DNA from: Kitasatospora sp. SolWspMP-SS2h
GTDB lineage: Bacteria; Actinomycetota; Actinomycetes; Streptomycetales; Streptomycetaceae
Assembly (NCBI RefSeq): GCF_003259315.1
Contig: NZ_QLLT01000007.1
Coordinates: 167,281 to 231,280, forward strand
DNA length: 64,000 nt
Reading direction: 5' to 3'
In this document: positions 53,752-63,600 of the stretch, one piece after another
Layout: each line of letters begins with the position of its first letter
How positions within the stretch are numbered: the first letter of the stretch is position 1
Notes under the pieces: model-generated
Databases searched by the model: none
The model's input: only the letters and a program-made list of their open reading frames with translations
Told to the model about the DNA's origin: nothing
Position numbers and translations under genes: made by a program

Positions 53752-54531
53752 TCAGACGGCGTGCAGGCCGTGCGCGGCGAACACCCCGCGCGCGGCCCGC
53801 ACCTGCCCGGCGCTGGGCACGGGCGTGTCCGCGAGGGTGAACTCCCGCCCCAGCGCCGCCCACTTGGCCCGGCCGAGCCGGTGGAAGGGCAGCACGTCGA
53901 CCCGGGAGACGTTGCCCAGCGAGGCGGCGAAGGCGGCCACCCCGGCGACGTTCTCCGCCGGGTCGGTCAGGCCGGGCACCAGCACGAAGCGGACCCACAC
54001 CTCCTTGCCGAGGCCGGCCAGCCGGCGGGCGAAATCCAGCGTCGGCTCCAGCGGCTGCCCGGTCACCCGCCGGTACAGCTCCCGGTCCCAGGACTTGACG
54101 TCCAGCAGGACCAGGTCGACGTCGGCGAGCAGGGCGTCGTCCGCCCGGGCGCCGAGGAAGCCGGAGGTGTCCAGCGCGGTGTGCAGGCCCAGTTCGTGCT
54201 TGAAGCGGTGGAACAGCTCGCCGGTGAAGCGGGGCTGGAGCAGCGGTTCGCCGCCGCTGACGGTGGCGCCGCCGCCCGCCGCCCGGATGAACGCGGTGTA
54301 CTTGGCCGCCTCCGCGACCACCTCGTCCGCGCCGGTGCGCCGCCCGTCGGCCATCCGCAGGGTGTCGGGGTTGTGGCAGTACAGGCAGCTCAGCGGGCAC
54401 CCGGCCAGGAAGACCGTGAACCGGGTGCCGGGGCCGTCGACGCCGGTCGACACGTCCCAGGAGTGCACCGACCCGCCGGCGACCGGGCCGGCCGGGCCGG
54501 CCGGCGGGGCGGCGGGGAGCTGGACGGTCAT
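53752..54531 (-). CDS. pflA: Pyruvate formate-lyase activating enzyme (radical SAM)
   Basis: The 259-residue radical SAM protein has the 4Fe-4S motif C45-x3-C49-x2-C52 in AGCPLSCLYCHNPD, the GGE motif in TVSGGEPLLQP and DLVLLDVKSWD. It generates the glycyl radical on PflB. ATG 54531 has AGGAGG upstream and follows the pflB stop by 35 bp, so the two are an operon. The activity requires anaerobic or microaerobic conditions, which is notable for an actinomycete. Confidence 0.94.
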   Translation of the reverse strand: MTVQLPAAPPAGPAGPVAGGSVHSWDVSTGVDGPGTRFTVFLAGCPLSCLYCHNPDTLRMADGRRTGADEVVAEAAKYTAFIRAAGGGATVSGGEPLLQPRFTGELFHRFKHELGLHTALDTSGFLGARADDALLADVDLVLLDVKSWDRELYRRVTGQPLEPTLDFARRLAGLGKEVWVRFVLVPGLTDPAENVAGVAAFAASLGNVSRVDVLPFHRLGRAKWAALGREFTLADTPVPSAGQVRAARGVFAAHGLHAV

Positions 54532-54566
54532 GGCGGTGCCTCCTGGGAGCGGTCGGCGGGGCGGGC

Positions 54567-56834
54567 TCAGAGCGAGCCGTGGAAGGTGCGGTTCAGCACG
54601 TCGAGCTGCTGCTCCCTGGTCAGCCGGACGAAGTTGACCGCGTAGCCGCTGACCCGGATGGTCAGCTGCGGGTACCGCTCGGGGTGCTCCACCGCGTCGA
54701 GCAGGGTCTCCCGGTCCAGCACGTTGACGTTCATGTGGAACCCGCCGACGGCCGTGTACCCGTCCAGCACGCCGGCCAGGTTGCGGACCCGCTCCTCGGG
54801 GGTGCGGCCCAGCGCGTCGGGCGTGACGGTGTTGGTCAGCGAGATGCCGTCCTCGGCCGCGTCGTAGGGGAGTTTCGCCACCGACAGCGAGCTGGCCACG
54901 TAGCCGTGGGTGTCGCGCCCGTTCATCGGGTTGGCGCCGGGCGAGAACGGCTCGCCGGCCCGCCGGCCGTCCGGGGTGGCGCCGGTCTTCCTGCCGTACA
55001 CCACGTTGGAGGTGATGGTCAGCACCGACTGGGTGTGCTCGGCGCCCCGGTAGGTGGGGTGCTTGCGCACCTTGCGCCTGAACTCCTCGACCAGCCACAC
55101 CGCGAGCTCGTCGGCCCGGTCGTCGTTGTTGCCGTACGCCGGGTAGTCGCCCTCGACCAGGTAGTCGACCGCGAGGCCGCTCCCGTCGCGCACCGGGCGC
55201 ACCCGCGCGTACCGGATCGCGGAGAGCGAGTCCGCGGCCACCGACAGCCCGGCGATCCCGCAGGCCATGGTGCGGCGCACCGCCCGGTCGTGCAGGGCCA
55301 TCTCCAGGCGCTCGTAGGCGTACTTGTCGTGCATGTAGTGGATGACGTTCAGCGCGTGCACGTACGTCTCGGCCAGCCACTCCAGCTGCCGGTCGAAGCG
55401 CTCCAGCACCTCGTCGTAGTCCAGCACCTCGGACTCGATCGCCCCGGTGGCCGGGCCGACCTGGGTGCCGGACTTCTCGTCCCGGCCGCCGTTGATCGCG
55501 TACAGCAGCGTCTTGGCGAGGTTGACCCGGGCGCCGAAGAACTGCATCTGCCGGCCGACCTCCATCGCGGAGACGCAGCAGGCGATCGCGGTGTCGTCGC
55601 CGGAGCGCGGGCGCATCAGCTCGTCCGACTCGTACTGCACGCTGGAGGTGTCGATCGACACCCGGGCGCAGAACTCCTTGAAGCCCTGCGGGAGTTTCGG
55701 CGACCAGAGGACCGTCATGTTCGGCTCCGGCGCCGGGCCCAGGTTGTACAGGGTCTGGAGGTAGCGGAACGAGGTACGGGTGACCAGCGGGCGGCCGTCG
55801 GCGCCGATCCCGCCGATCGACTCGGTGACCCAGGTCGGGTCGCCGGAGAACAGCTCGTCGTACTCGGGGGTGCGCAGGAAGCGGACGATCCGCAGCTTGA
55901 CGATGAAGTCGTCGACCAGCTCCTGGGCCCGCTCCTCGGTCAGCCGGCCCGCGGCGAGGTCCCGTTCGAGGTAGACGTCCAGGAAGGTGGAGGTGCGGCC
56001 GAGCGACATGGCCGCGCCGTTCTGCTCCTTCACCGCCGCCAGGTAGGCGAAGTACAGCCACTGGATCGCCTGCCGGGCGTCGGCCGCCGGGCCGGAGACG
56101 TCGTGGCCGTAGGCCGCCGCCATCTCCTTCAGCTCGCCCAGGGCGCGGATCTGCTCGGCCAGCTCCTCGCGCTCCCGGATGGTCTCCTCCAGGGCGCGCG
56201 GGTCGCGGGGCGCGGCGTCCAGCGACGCCTTCTCCTCGTGCTTGGCGGCGATCAGCCGGTCCACGCCGTACAGCGCGACCCGCCGGTAGTCGCCGATGAT
56301 CCGGCCGCGCCCGTAGGCGTCCGGCAGGCCGGTGACGACGCCCGCCTTGCGGGCGGCCCGGATCTCGGGGGTGTAGGCGTCGAACACGCCCGCGTTGTGG
56401 GTCTTGCGGTACCGGGTGAAGACCTCCTCCAGCTCCGGGTCGACCGGGTAGCCGTAGGTCTCCAGCGCCCCCGCGACCATCCGCCAGCCGCCGTTGGGCA
56501 TGATCGCCCGCTTCAGCGGGGCGTCGGTCTGCAGGCCGACGATCAGCTCCTCGTCCCGGTCGATGTACCCGGGCGCGTGCGCCGTGATGGTCGAGGGCGT
56601 GTCGTACGAGACGTCCAGGACGCCCTTGGCGCGCTCCTCGGGGAACAGCGCGGTGATCCGCTCCCAGATCCGGGTGGTCCGCCCGGTCGGGCCGGCCAGG
56701 AAGGCGCCGTCGCCCTCGTAGGGGGTGTAGTTCTGCTGGATGAAGTCCCGGACGTCGACGGCGTCCCGCCACAGTCCGCCCTTGAAGCCGTCCCACGCAC
56801 CGCTCAGGGTGTGTTCCGCGTGCTGAGTGCTCAT
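54567..56834 (-). CDS. pflB: Formate C-acetyltransferase (pyruvate formate-lyase)
   Basis: The 755-residue glycyl-radical enzyme splits pyruvate with CoA into formate and acetyl-CoA. Both catalytic cysteines are present as C419-C420 in [11 protein letters not shown]. The radical glycine is G730 in [10 protein letters not shown], close to E. coli C418/C419 and G734. The protein is full length and intact. A Rex operator lies 55-72 bp upstream of the start and a DosR-like box 105-118 bp upstream. pflA follows and adhE precedes on the same strand. Confidence 0.96.
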   Translation of the reverse strand: MSTQHAEHTLSGAWDGFKGGLWRDAVDVRDFIQQNYTPYEGDGAFLAGPTGRTTRIWERITALFPEERAKGVLDVSYDTPSTITAHAPGYIDRDEELIVGLQTDAPLKRAIMPNGGWRMVAGALETYGYPVDPELEEVFTRYRKTHNAGVFDAYTPEIRAARKAGVVTGLPDAYGRGRIIGDYRRVALYGVDRLIAAKHEEKASLDAAPRDPRALEETIREREELAEQIRALGELKEMAAAYGHDVSGPAADARQAIQWLYFAYLAAVKEQNGAAMSLGRTSTFLDVYLERDLAAGRLTEERAQELVDDFIVKLRIVRFLRTPEYDELFSGDPTWVTESIGGIGADGRPLVTRTSFRYLQTLYNLGPAPEPNMTVLWSPKLPQGFKEFCARVSIDTSSVQYESDELMRPRSGDDTAIACCVSAMEVGRQMQFFGARVNLAKTLLYAINGGRDEKSGTQVGPATGAIESEVLDYDEVLERFDRQLEWLAETYVHALNVIHYMHDKYAYERLEMALHDRAVRRTMACGIAGLSVAADSLSAIRYARVRPVRDGSGLAVDYLVEGDYPAYGNNDDRADELAVWLVEEFRRKVRKHPTYRGAEHTQSVLTITSNVVYGRKTGATPDGRRAGEPFSPGANPMNGRDTHGYVASSLSVAKLPYDAAEDGISLTNTVTPDALGRTPEERVRNLAGVLDGYTAVGGFHMNVNVLDRETLLDAVEHPERYPQLTIRVSGYAVNFVRLTREQQLDVLNRTFHGSL

Positions 56835-56888
56835 TGCTCCCGCTCCCGCCGTCTTCTCCTCCGAGGCCCACGAGGCCCACGAGCACCA

Positions 56889-56906
56889 TCGTGAATGTTT
56901 TCACGA
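56889..56906. promoter_or_regulatory. Rex (NADH-sensing) operator upstream of pflB
   Basis: TCGTGAATGTTTTCACGA is an 18-bp site with 7-bp perfect arms (TCGTGAA/TTCACGA) and a 4-bp centre. It differs from the streptomycete Rex pattern TTGTGAA-N4-TTCACAA at one symmetric position in each arm. Rex represses such sites when NADH/NAD+ is low. Confidence 0.82.
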
Positions 56907-56938
56907 AGTCGCGGGGGCTCGGAAGGTCCTCGGTCCGG

Positions 56939-56952
56939 GGGACCTTGGTCCC
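56939..56952. promoter_or_regulatory. DosR/DevR-like palindrome upstream of pflB
   Basis: GGGACCTTGGTCCC has perfect GGGAC/GTCCC arms and a CCTTGG centre, 7-20 bp past the adhE stop and 105-118 bp before pflB. Nearby AAGGTCC/GGACCTT (56923-56929 with 56940-56946) could instead fold as an adhE terminator. Confidence 0.6.
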
Positions 56953-56958
56953 CTTCCG

Positions 56959-59679
56959 TCACACCGCCCGCTCGCCGTAGTACGCCTGGGTCATCAGCCG
57001 CCGCATGTCCCGCAGCATCGGCATCCGCGGGTTGGCCGGCGCGCACTGGTCCTCGTAGGCGTTCATCGCCTGCTGCGGCAGCGCCGCCAGGAAGGCCGCC
57101 TCGTCCACCCCGGCCTCCTTGAACGACCGCGGGATGCCCACCCGTTCGCGCAGCTCCTCCACCGCCGCCGCCAGCGACTCCACGCCCTGCTCCGGGGTGT
57201 CCGCCGGCAGGCCCAGCGTCCGGGCGATCTGCCGGTAGCGCTCCGGCGCCGCGTAGCTGCGGTACTTCGGCCAGCCGGTCACCTTCGACGGGGCCGACCC
57301 GTTCCAGCGGATCACGTGCGGCAGCAGCAGCGCGTTGGTGCGCCCGTGCGCCACGCGGAAGGTCGCGCCCAGGGTGTGCGCCATCGCGTGCACCACGCCC
57401 AGGAAGGACGAGCCGAACGCCATGCCCGCGATCGTCCCCGCGTTGTGCATCCGCTCCCGCGCCACCGGGTCGTTCGGGCCGTCCTCGACCGCCGCCCGCA
57501 GGTTCTCGAACACCAGCCGGACGCCCTGCAGCGCCAGCCCGTCGGTGAAGTCGTTGGCGTACACCGACACGTACGTCTCGATGCAGTGCGTCAGCGCGTC
57601 GAAACCGGAGTCCGCGGTCACCGCCGGCGGCAGGTCCGTGGTCAGCGCCGGGTCGACGATCGCCACCGTCGGGGTCAGCGCGTAGTCCGCCAGCGGGTAC
57701 TTCTGGCCGGTCTCCGGGTCGGTGATCACCGCGAACGGGGTGACCTCGCTGCCGGTGCCCGAGGTGGTCGGGACGCACACCAGCCTGGCCCGCTCGCCCA
57801 GGTCCGGGAAGGCGAAGGCGCGCTTGCGGATGTCGAAGAACTTCTCCTTCAGGTCCGCGAACTCGACCTCCGGGTGCTCGTACAGCAGCCACATCACCTT
57901 CGCCGCGTCCATCGGCGAACCGCCGCCCAGCGCCACGATGGTGTCCGGCCGGAAGTCCCGCATCAGCTCCGCGCCCCGCTCCACGGTCGCGATGCTCGGC
58001 TCGGGCTCCACGAAGTCCACCACCCGCACCTCCACCGGCTCGGTGCGCCGCCCCAGCACGTCCCGGACCCGGTCCAGGTGCCCGATCTCCACCATCGTCC
58101 GGTCCGTCACCACGACGACCCGGCGGGCCCCGCGCATGTCGGCCAGGTACCTGATCGCGTGGCGCTCGAAGAAGATCTTCGGCGGCACCTTGAACCACTG
58201 CATGTTGGTGTTGCGCCGCCCGATCCGCTTGACGTTGAGCAGGTTCAGCGCCGAGACGTTGCCCGCCACCGAGTTGTGGCCGTAACTGCCGCAGCCCAGG
58301 GTCAGCGAGGGCAGGAACGCGTTGTACACGTCGCCGATGCCGCCCTGCGAACTCGGCGCGTTCCAGATGATCCGGCACGCCTTCACCGCGGTGCCGAACT
58401 CCTCGGCGAACGCCGCGTCCTCGGTGTGCACCGCCGCCGAGTGCCCCAGCCCGTTGAACTCCACCATCCGCGCCGCCAGCTTCAGCCCCTGCACCCGGCC
58501 CTCCGCCCGCAGCACCGCCAGCACCGGGCACAGCTTCTCCCTGGTCAGCGGCTCCGCCTCGCCGACCTCGCCGACCTCCACCAGGATCACCGAGGTCTCC
58601 TCCGGCACCTCGAAGCCCGCCGCCGCGGCGATCTCCGGCGCCGACCGCCCCACCACCGCCGCGTTCAGCCTCGCGCCCGCGCGGTCCGCGCCCGCGCCGA
58701 CCCCGAACACGTACTCCTCCAGCAGCGCCTTCTGCTCCGCCGTCGCCAGGTGCGCCCTCAGCCGGCCGAACTCCGCCAGCGCCGCGTCGTACACCTCCGC
58801 GTCCAGGATCACCGCCTGCTCGGAGGCGCAGACCATCCCGTTGTCGAAGGACTTCGACAGCACGATGTCGTTCACCGCGCGCGCCAGGTCCGCGCTCTTC
58901 TCCACGTACGCCGGCACGTTGCCCGCGCCCACGCCCAGCGCCGGCTTCCCGCACGAGTACGCCGCCCGCACCATCGAGTTGCCGCCGGTGGCCAGGATCG
59001 TCGCCACGTCCTCGTGCCGCATCAGCGCCCCGGTCGCCGCCGTCGACGGCCGCTCGATCCACTGCACGCAGTGCGCCGGGGCGCCCGCCGCGACCGCCGC
59101 GTCCCGGACGATCCGGGCCGCCTCCGCCGAACAGCGCTGCGCCGCCGGGTGGAAGCCGAAGACGATCGGGTTGCGGGTCTTCAGCGCGATCAGCGCCTTG
59201 AAGATGGTGGTCGAGGTCGGGTTGGTGACCGGCGTGACGCCCGCGACCACGCCCACCGGCTCGACGATCTCGGTGATCCCGTCGATCTCGTCCCGGGAGA
59301 TCACGCCGACGGTCTTCATCCCCGCCATCGAGTGCGCCACGTTCTCGCAGGCGAAGACGTTCTTCACCGCCTTGTCCTCGAACACCCCGCGCCCGGTCTC
59401 CTCGACCGCCAGCGCCGCCAGCCGGGTGTGCGCGGCCAGCGCGGCCAGCGACGCCTTCTTCACGATCCGGTCCACCTTCTCCTGGGTGAGACCGGAGTAC
59501 TCCTGGAGGGCCCTGCGGCCGTTGCGCACCAGCACGTCGACGGCGGCGGCCGCCTCGGCGGCGCTCTCGGCGCTGTTCCCACCGGTGTGCTCGGGGGTGC
59601 TCCCGTCGGTGTTCCCGGGGGCGTTCTCGGCGGTGTTCTCGTCGGTGGTCTCGGCAGCGGGGGACTGGTCGCGGGACAT
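56959..59679 (-). CDS. adhE: Bifunctional acetaldehyde-CoA/alcohol dehydrogenase AdhE
   Basis: The 906-residue fusion enzyme reduces acetyl-CoA to acetaldehyde and then ethanol, regenerating two NAD+. The ALDH domain has catalytic C284 in KSFDNGMVCASEQA. The Fe-type ADH domain carries the conserved ALGGGSPMDAAKVMW, the GFDALTHCIETYVS and AMAHTLGATFRVAHGRTNAL iron-ligand regions and NPRMPMLRDMR. Relative to E. coli it has an extra N-terminus of about 38 residues rich in Thr, Asn, Glu and Gly, encoded by short GC repeats. The ATG is at 59679. With pflBA it forms a complete formate/ethanol branch. Confidence 0.96.
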   Translation of the reverse strand: MSRDQSPAAETTDENTAENAPGNTDGSTPEHTGGNSAESAAEAAAAVDVLVRNGRRALQEYSGLTQEKVDRIVKKASLAALAAHTRLAALAVEETGRGVFEDKAVKNVFACENVAHSMAGMKTVGVISRDEIDGITEIVEPVGVVAGVTPVTNPTSTTIFKALIALKTRNPIVFGFHPAAQRCSAEAARIVRDAAVAAGAPAHCVQWIERPSTAATGALMRHEDVATILATGGNSMVRAAYSCGKPALGVGAGNVPAYVEKSADLARAVNDIVLSKSFDNGMVCASEQAVILDAEVYDAALAEFGRLRAHLATAEQKALLEEYVFGVGAGADRAGARLNAAVVGRSAPEIAAAAGFEVPEETSVILVEVGEVGEAEPLTREKLCPVLAVLRAEGRVQGLKLAARMVEFNGLGHSAAVHTEDAAFAEEFGTAVKACRIIWNAPSSQGGIGDVYNAFLPSLTLGCGSYGHNSVAGNVSALNLLNVKRIGRRNTNMQWFKVPPKIFFERHAIRYLADMRGARRVVVVTDRTMVEIGHLDRVRDVLGRRTEPVEVRVVDFVEPEPSIATVERGAELMRDFRPDTIVALGGGSPMDAAKVMWLLYEHPEVEFADLKEKFFDIRKRAFAFPDLGERARLVCVPTTSGTGSEVTPFAVITDPETGQKYPLADYALTPTVAIVDPALTTDLPPAVTADSGFDALTHCIETYVSVYANDFTDGLALQGVRLVFENLRAAVEDGPNDPVARERMHNAGTIAGMAFGSSFLGVVHAMAHTLGATFRVAHGRTNALLLPHVIRWNGSAPSKVTGWPKYRSYAAPERYRQIARTLGLPADTPEQGVESLAAAVEELRERVGIPRSFKEAGVDEAAFLAALPQQAMNAYEDQCAPANPRMPMLRDMRRLMTQAYYGERAV

Positions 59680-59974
59680 GGCGCGCTCACCTCTTGGGGG
59701 GGTGCGGCTGCGGGATCGCCCCGGCGGCGCTGCCGGGACTCGGCCTGACGCCTCCACCCTCTGTCGGCGCGGCGTCGCACCGCTACGGCCGTTCGCCGCT
59801 GCCCGCCCGGGACCAACGGCCTTCTCCGGTGCCCGGCACGGCAGTTCGCCCCGGACCCCGGGCGGGAGCGGTCCTGCGCCGGACGGGTGAGCGCGGGGTC
59901 GTCCGGGTGCGACCGCCCGGAGCCGGTGCGAGGGTGGACCCAGCCCGTTGTCCGCGACACCCCCAGGAGGAGAC
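59680..59974. other. Divergent region between adhE and the small helical protein gene
   Basis: These 295 bp must hold the adhE promoter. I find no second Rex site or GGGAC-N4-GTCCC box here, so adhE control may differ from that of pflB. No gene is seen. Confidence 0.4.
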
Positions 59975-60163
59975 ATGGGCCTGAGTGACCAGTTCAAGGA
60001 CAAGGCCAAGGACCTCGCCGACCAGGCGAAGTCGGCGCTCGGCGACCACGGCTCCAAGGCCGAGGAGGCCGAGCAGAAGGCCCGCGAACAGGCCGAGGGC
60101 GTGATGCCGGGCGGCCAGGAGTCCGCGGACGACCAGCAGCACCAGGAGGGCGAGTCCTCCTGA
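59975..60163 (+). CDS. Small charged helical protein (CsbD-like / MT0933-like)
   Basis: The 62-residue protein is very hydrophilic and probably one or two amphipathic helices: GLSDQFKDKAKDLADQAKSA followed by EEAEQKAREQAE and an acidic Gln-rich tail. It resembles CsbD-like general stress proteins and the actinobacterial MT0933-type family; I cannot decide between them. ATG 59975 is chosen because AGGAGGAG lies upstream; an in-frame start at 59948 lacks one. A 19-bp hairpin follows directly. Confidence 0.65.
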   Translation: MGLSDQFKDKAKDLADQAKSALGDHGSKAEEAEQKAREQAEGVMPGGQESADDQQHQEGESS

Positions 60164-60169
60164 CCGTCC

Positions 60170-60214
60170 GCACGCCGGAGGGACGGGCCTGCCGGGCCCG
60201 TCCCTCCGGCGTGC
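60170..60214 (+). terminator. 19-bp perfect terminator hairpin
   Basis: The arms 60170-60188 and 60196-60214 are exact complements with a 7-nt loop, starting six bases after the stop of the small protein gene. Confidence 0.88.
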
Positions 60215-60321
60215 TGCGGCAACGGGGAGCGCCCGTCCGAGGAGGAGACACGGGCGGCTTCGACAGGCCCCGACCGCCGCAGGCCCACCCGCCGGACGCC
60301 GTGACACGGCGGTGACAGTAG

Positions 60322-60665
60322 GTGTACGTCGCAGGGACGTCGAGCTGGAATCGCCTTCCCCGCGCGACCGAGCGGGCCGAGGGGGAACCGGCCGCCGGGA
60401 CGCGCCTCCCGCATCCAGCCGCACCACCCACATCCCTTGGGGGGAACACCAGGAACACCCGCCGGACCGCGCCGCCCACCGCCGCCGCGACGAAGGCCGC
60501 CGCCGTCGCCGCGCTGATGCTCGCCGCCACCACCGCGGCCGGTGGCACCGCGTGGGCGGACGACAGGCCGGTCGTCCCGTGCGCCGACGGAGCGGTGAAG
60601 CTCCCGGGCGAGACGCCGGTCGAGAACGGCCCCGCCCACCGGGGGACGCCGGGGTGCGGCGGGTC
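60322..60665 (+). pseudogene. Possible remnant of a secreted-protein gene
   Basis: In one frame, nt 60445-60560 would encode a typical export signal (NTRRTAPPTAAATKAAAVAA, then LMLAATTAAGGTAWA with an AxA-like cleavage site), followed by a short Cys-containing segment. There is no plausible start codon close to the signal; the only in-frame start is GTG 60322. The frame runs without stop into the antisense strand of the S41 peptidase gene. This suggests a decayed or truncated gene, or chance. It occupies most of the 502-bp gap at 60164-60665. Confidence 0.3.
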
Positions 60666-63600
60666 TCAGGGCCGGGGCGGCAGCGGCGGGCGGCGCAGGT
60701 CGGGGCGGGGGGTGCCGGCGGGCGGGGGCGCGGCGGCGGGGGTCGCGGCGAGCAGGGTGAGGGCGAGGTCGACGGCGGCGGACAGGTCGGTGTGCGCGCC
60801 GCGGGCCCAGTCGCGCGGGGTGCGGACCACCTCGACGTCCGGGTCGACGCCCCGGTTCTCGACCGAGAAGCCGATCCCGCCGGTGAACCAGCTGGCGTTC
60901 TTCGGCACCGAGATCTGGGTGCCGTCGCCCAGCGCGTGCCGCCCGGTCATGCCGACCACCCCGCCCCAGGTGCGGGTGCCGACCACCGGGCCCAGGGCGA
61001 GCGCCTTGATCGCGGTGATGATGACGTCGCCGTCGGAGCTGGTGGCGTGGTCGGCGAGCGCGACCACCGGGCCGCGCGGCGCGTCCCGGGGCCACCGGAC
61101 GGGCTGCCGGCCGCGGGTGAAGTCCCAGGCCAGGACCCGGCGGTGGAGCTTCTCCAGGACCAGTTCGGAGACGTTGCCGCCGGCGTTGCCCCGGACGTCC
61201 AGCACCAGTGCGGGGCGGGCCAGCTCGGAGCGCAGGTCCCGGTTGAACTGGGCCCAGCCGGAGCCGCCGAGGTCCGGGATGTGCAGGTAGCCGCAGAGGC
61301 CGTCGCTGAACTCCCGGACCAGGTGCCGCCGTCTGGCCACCCAGTCCTGGTAGCGGATCGGCCGCTCGTCGGTGAGCGGGGTGACCGCGATCCGCCGGAC
61401 CCGCCCGTCGTGCCGGAGGGTGAGCTCGACGGTGCTGCCGCCCGTCCCGGCCAGTAGCGGGGTCGGGCCGCGCACCGGGTCGGGCGGGCGGCCGTCCACC
61501 GCGAGCAGTTCGTCGCCGTCGTGCAGGCCGTGGCCGGCCAGCGGGGCGCGGGCCTTCGGGTCGGAGGACTCGCCGGGCAGGATCCGGTCGACCAGCCAGC
61601 GGCCGTCCGGGGCGCGGTGCGCGTTGGCGCCGAGCAGGCCGAGCGGCTGCTGGGCGATGGCCGGGCCCTCGCCGCGCCGGGCCGGGGTGACGTAGGCGTG
61701 CGAGGTGCCGAGCTCGCCGAGCAGCTCGCGCAGCAGGTCGGCGAAGTCGTCGGGGGAGGCGATCCGCTCCAGCAGCGGGGCGTACTGCTCGGTGAGCGCG
61801 GGCCAGTCCAGGCCGCACATGCCCGGGTCCCAGAACTGGTCGGCGACGATCCGGGCCGCCTCGAAGTACGACTGCCGCCACTCGGCGGCCGGGTGCACGG
61901 TGTGGGTGATCCGGCGCAGGTCGACCGGGACGGGGGCGGTCGGCGCGGCCAGCGGGTACAGCTTGAGCGCGCCGGCCGAGAACACCGAGAGGGCCGAGCC
62001 GTCCGCCGAGACCGCGAAGCCGTCCAACTGCTCGACCAGGGTGGTGCGGCGGCCCCGGGCCAGGTCGAAGTACTCCAGGGCGGGGCGGCCCGAGGTGTCC
62101 TCCGGGTGGGCGAAGGTCTGGCCGAGCGCGCCGGAGATCGGCCAGCGCAGCCACACCACGCCGCCGCGCACCGCGGCCGTCGCCGAGTACTTGGAGGCGA
62201 TCACCGGGAACGGCACCAGCCGCTTGCTGAGCCCCTCCCGGTCGACGTGCACGGTGCCGTCGCCGGTGGCCTCCTCCGGGTCCAGGCCGACCGGCGGGCG
62301 GCCCTCGGCGGGCGAGGCGAAGGGGGACGGGGTGCCGGCCGCCAGCGGGACGAGGTACGGGCGGCAGCCGAGCGGGAATGACAGGTCGCCGGTGTGCACG
62401 TCGTGCACCGGGTCGAAGCCGCGCCAGGACAGGAACACCAGGAAGCGGCCGTCCCGGGTGAACACCGGGTGCTCGTCCTCGAACCGGCCGCCGGTGACGT
62501 GCACCCGCTCCTCGGGCCGGTCGGTGCGGGCCAGCCGGATCGCCCGCAGCGAGCGGCCCGCGACCGGCTCGGACCAGGCCAGCCAGCGCGAGTCCGGGGA
62601 GAACGAGGGGCTGGAGACCGGGCCGAACCGGGACGCGGCGACCTCGGCGACCGCGCCGTCCGCGGTGTCCACCAGCAGCAGCCGCCCGTCCGAGCAGGCC
62701 ACCGCGAGGCGCCCGCCGTCCGGGGCGGCGGCCAGCTCCTGCACCCGGCCGATCCGGCCGCCCGCGATCCGCCGGCCGGCGGGGCGCTCGTCCGGGTCGT
62801 CCTTGCCGGGCAGCGCGGCGATCTCGATCGCGTCCGCGCCGTCCGCGTCCGTCACCCAGGCGGCCTGGTTGCCGTAGCCGAGCACCAGCGGCAGCCGGCA
62901 GCGCACGCCCGGGGTGTCGGCCAGCACCCGGGCCGGGCCGTCGCGGTGTGTCAGCCAGTACAGCGCGCCGCGCACGTTCAGCACCCCGGCCCGGCCGGTG
63001 GCGTCGCAGGCCAGGTCCTTGACGTTGTTGGCCGCGCTCACCGGGTACGGCCGCCGCCCGGCCCGGGCGCCGCCCAGCGGCACCTCCAGGCGGCGCGGCG
63101 CCGGGGCGTCCAGCGAGTCGAGCAGCCAGACGTCCCCGGCGTGCTGGTAGACCACCCGGACGCCGTCGGTGGCGGCCTCCCGGGCGTAGTACGAGGCGTG
63201 GTCGGTGTGCCGGCGCAGGCCGGTGCCGTCCGGGCGGACCGAGTACAGGTTGCCGACGCCCTCGTGGTCGGAGAGGAACGCGATCCGGGTGCCGTCGGCG
63301 CAGGCCACCGGCATCGGCGAGGCCAGGTGCCCGGGCAGGCCGGGCAGCAGCAGGTCGTGGTCCACCCAGAGCCGGCCGGTCGCGCCGCCCCGGTAGCGCT
63401 TCCAGAACGCGGGCTCGTGCGGCGCCGCGTCGGTCAGCAGCACCGTGTGCCCCTCACCGACCTGCGCGTCCGCGACCGGCCCCCACGGCATCCGCCGCCC
63501 CGGCGCGCCGTCCGGCGGCAGCTCCCACGCCCAGGCGTAGTGCGCGAACGGCTCGTGGTACGAGGTCACCGCCAGCACCTCGCCGTTCGGCAGCCAGCCG

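Noticed and set aside
59680..59974. Rex or DosR site in the adhE promoter
   Set aside because: Fragments such as GGGACTCGG and GGGACCAACGG occur, but none has a matching second arm.
60322..61290. Full-length 322-aa secreted protein
   Set aside because: Beyond about 60665 the frame is only the antisense of the tricorn protease gene, and no start codon lies near the signal peptide.
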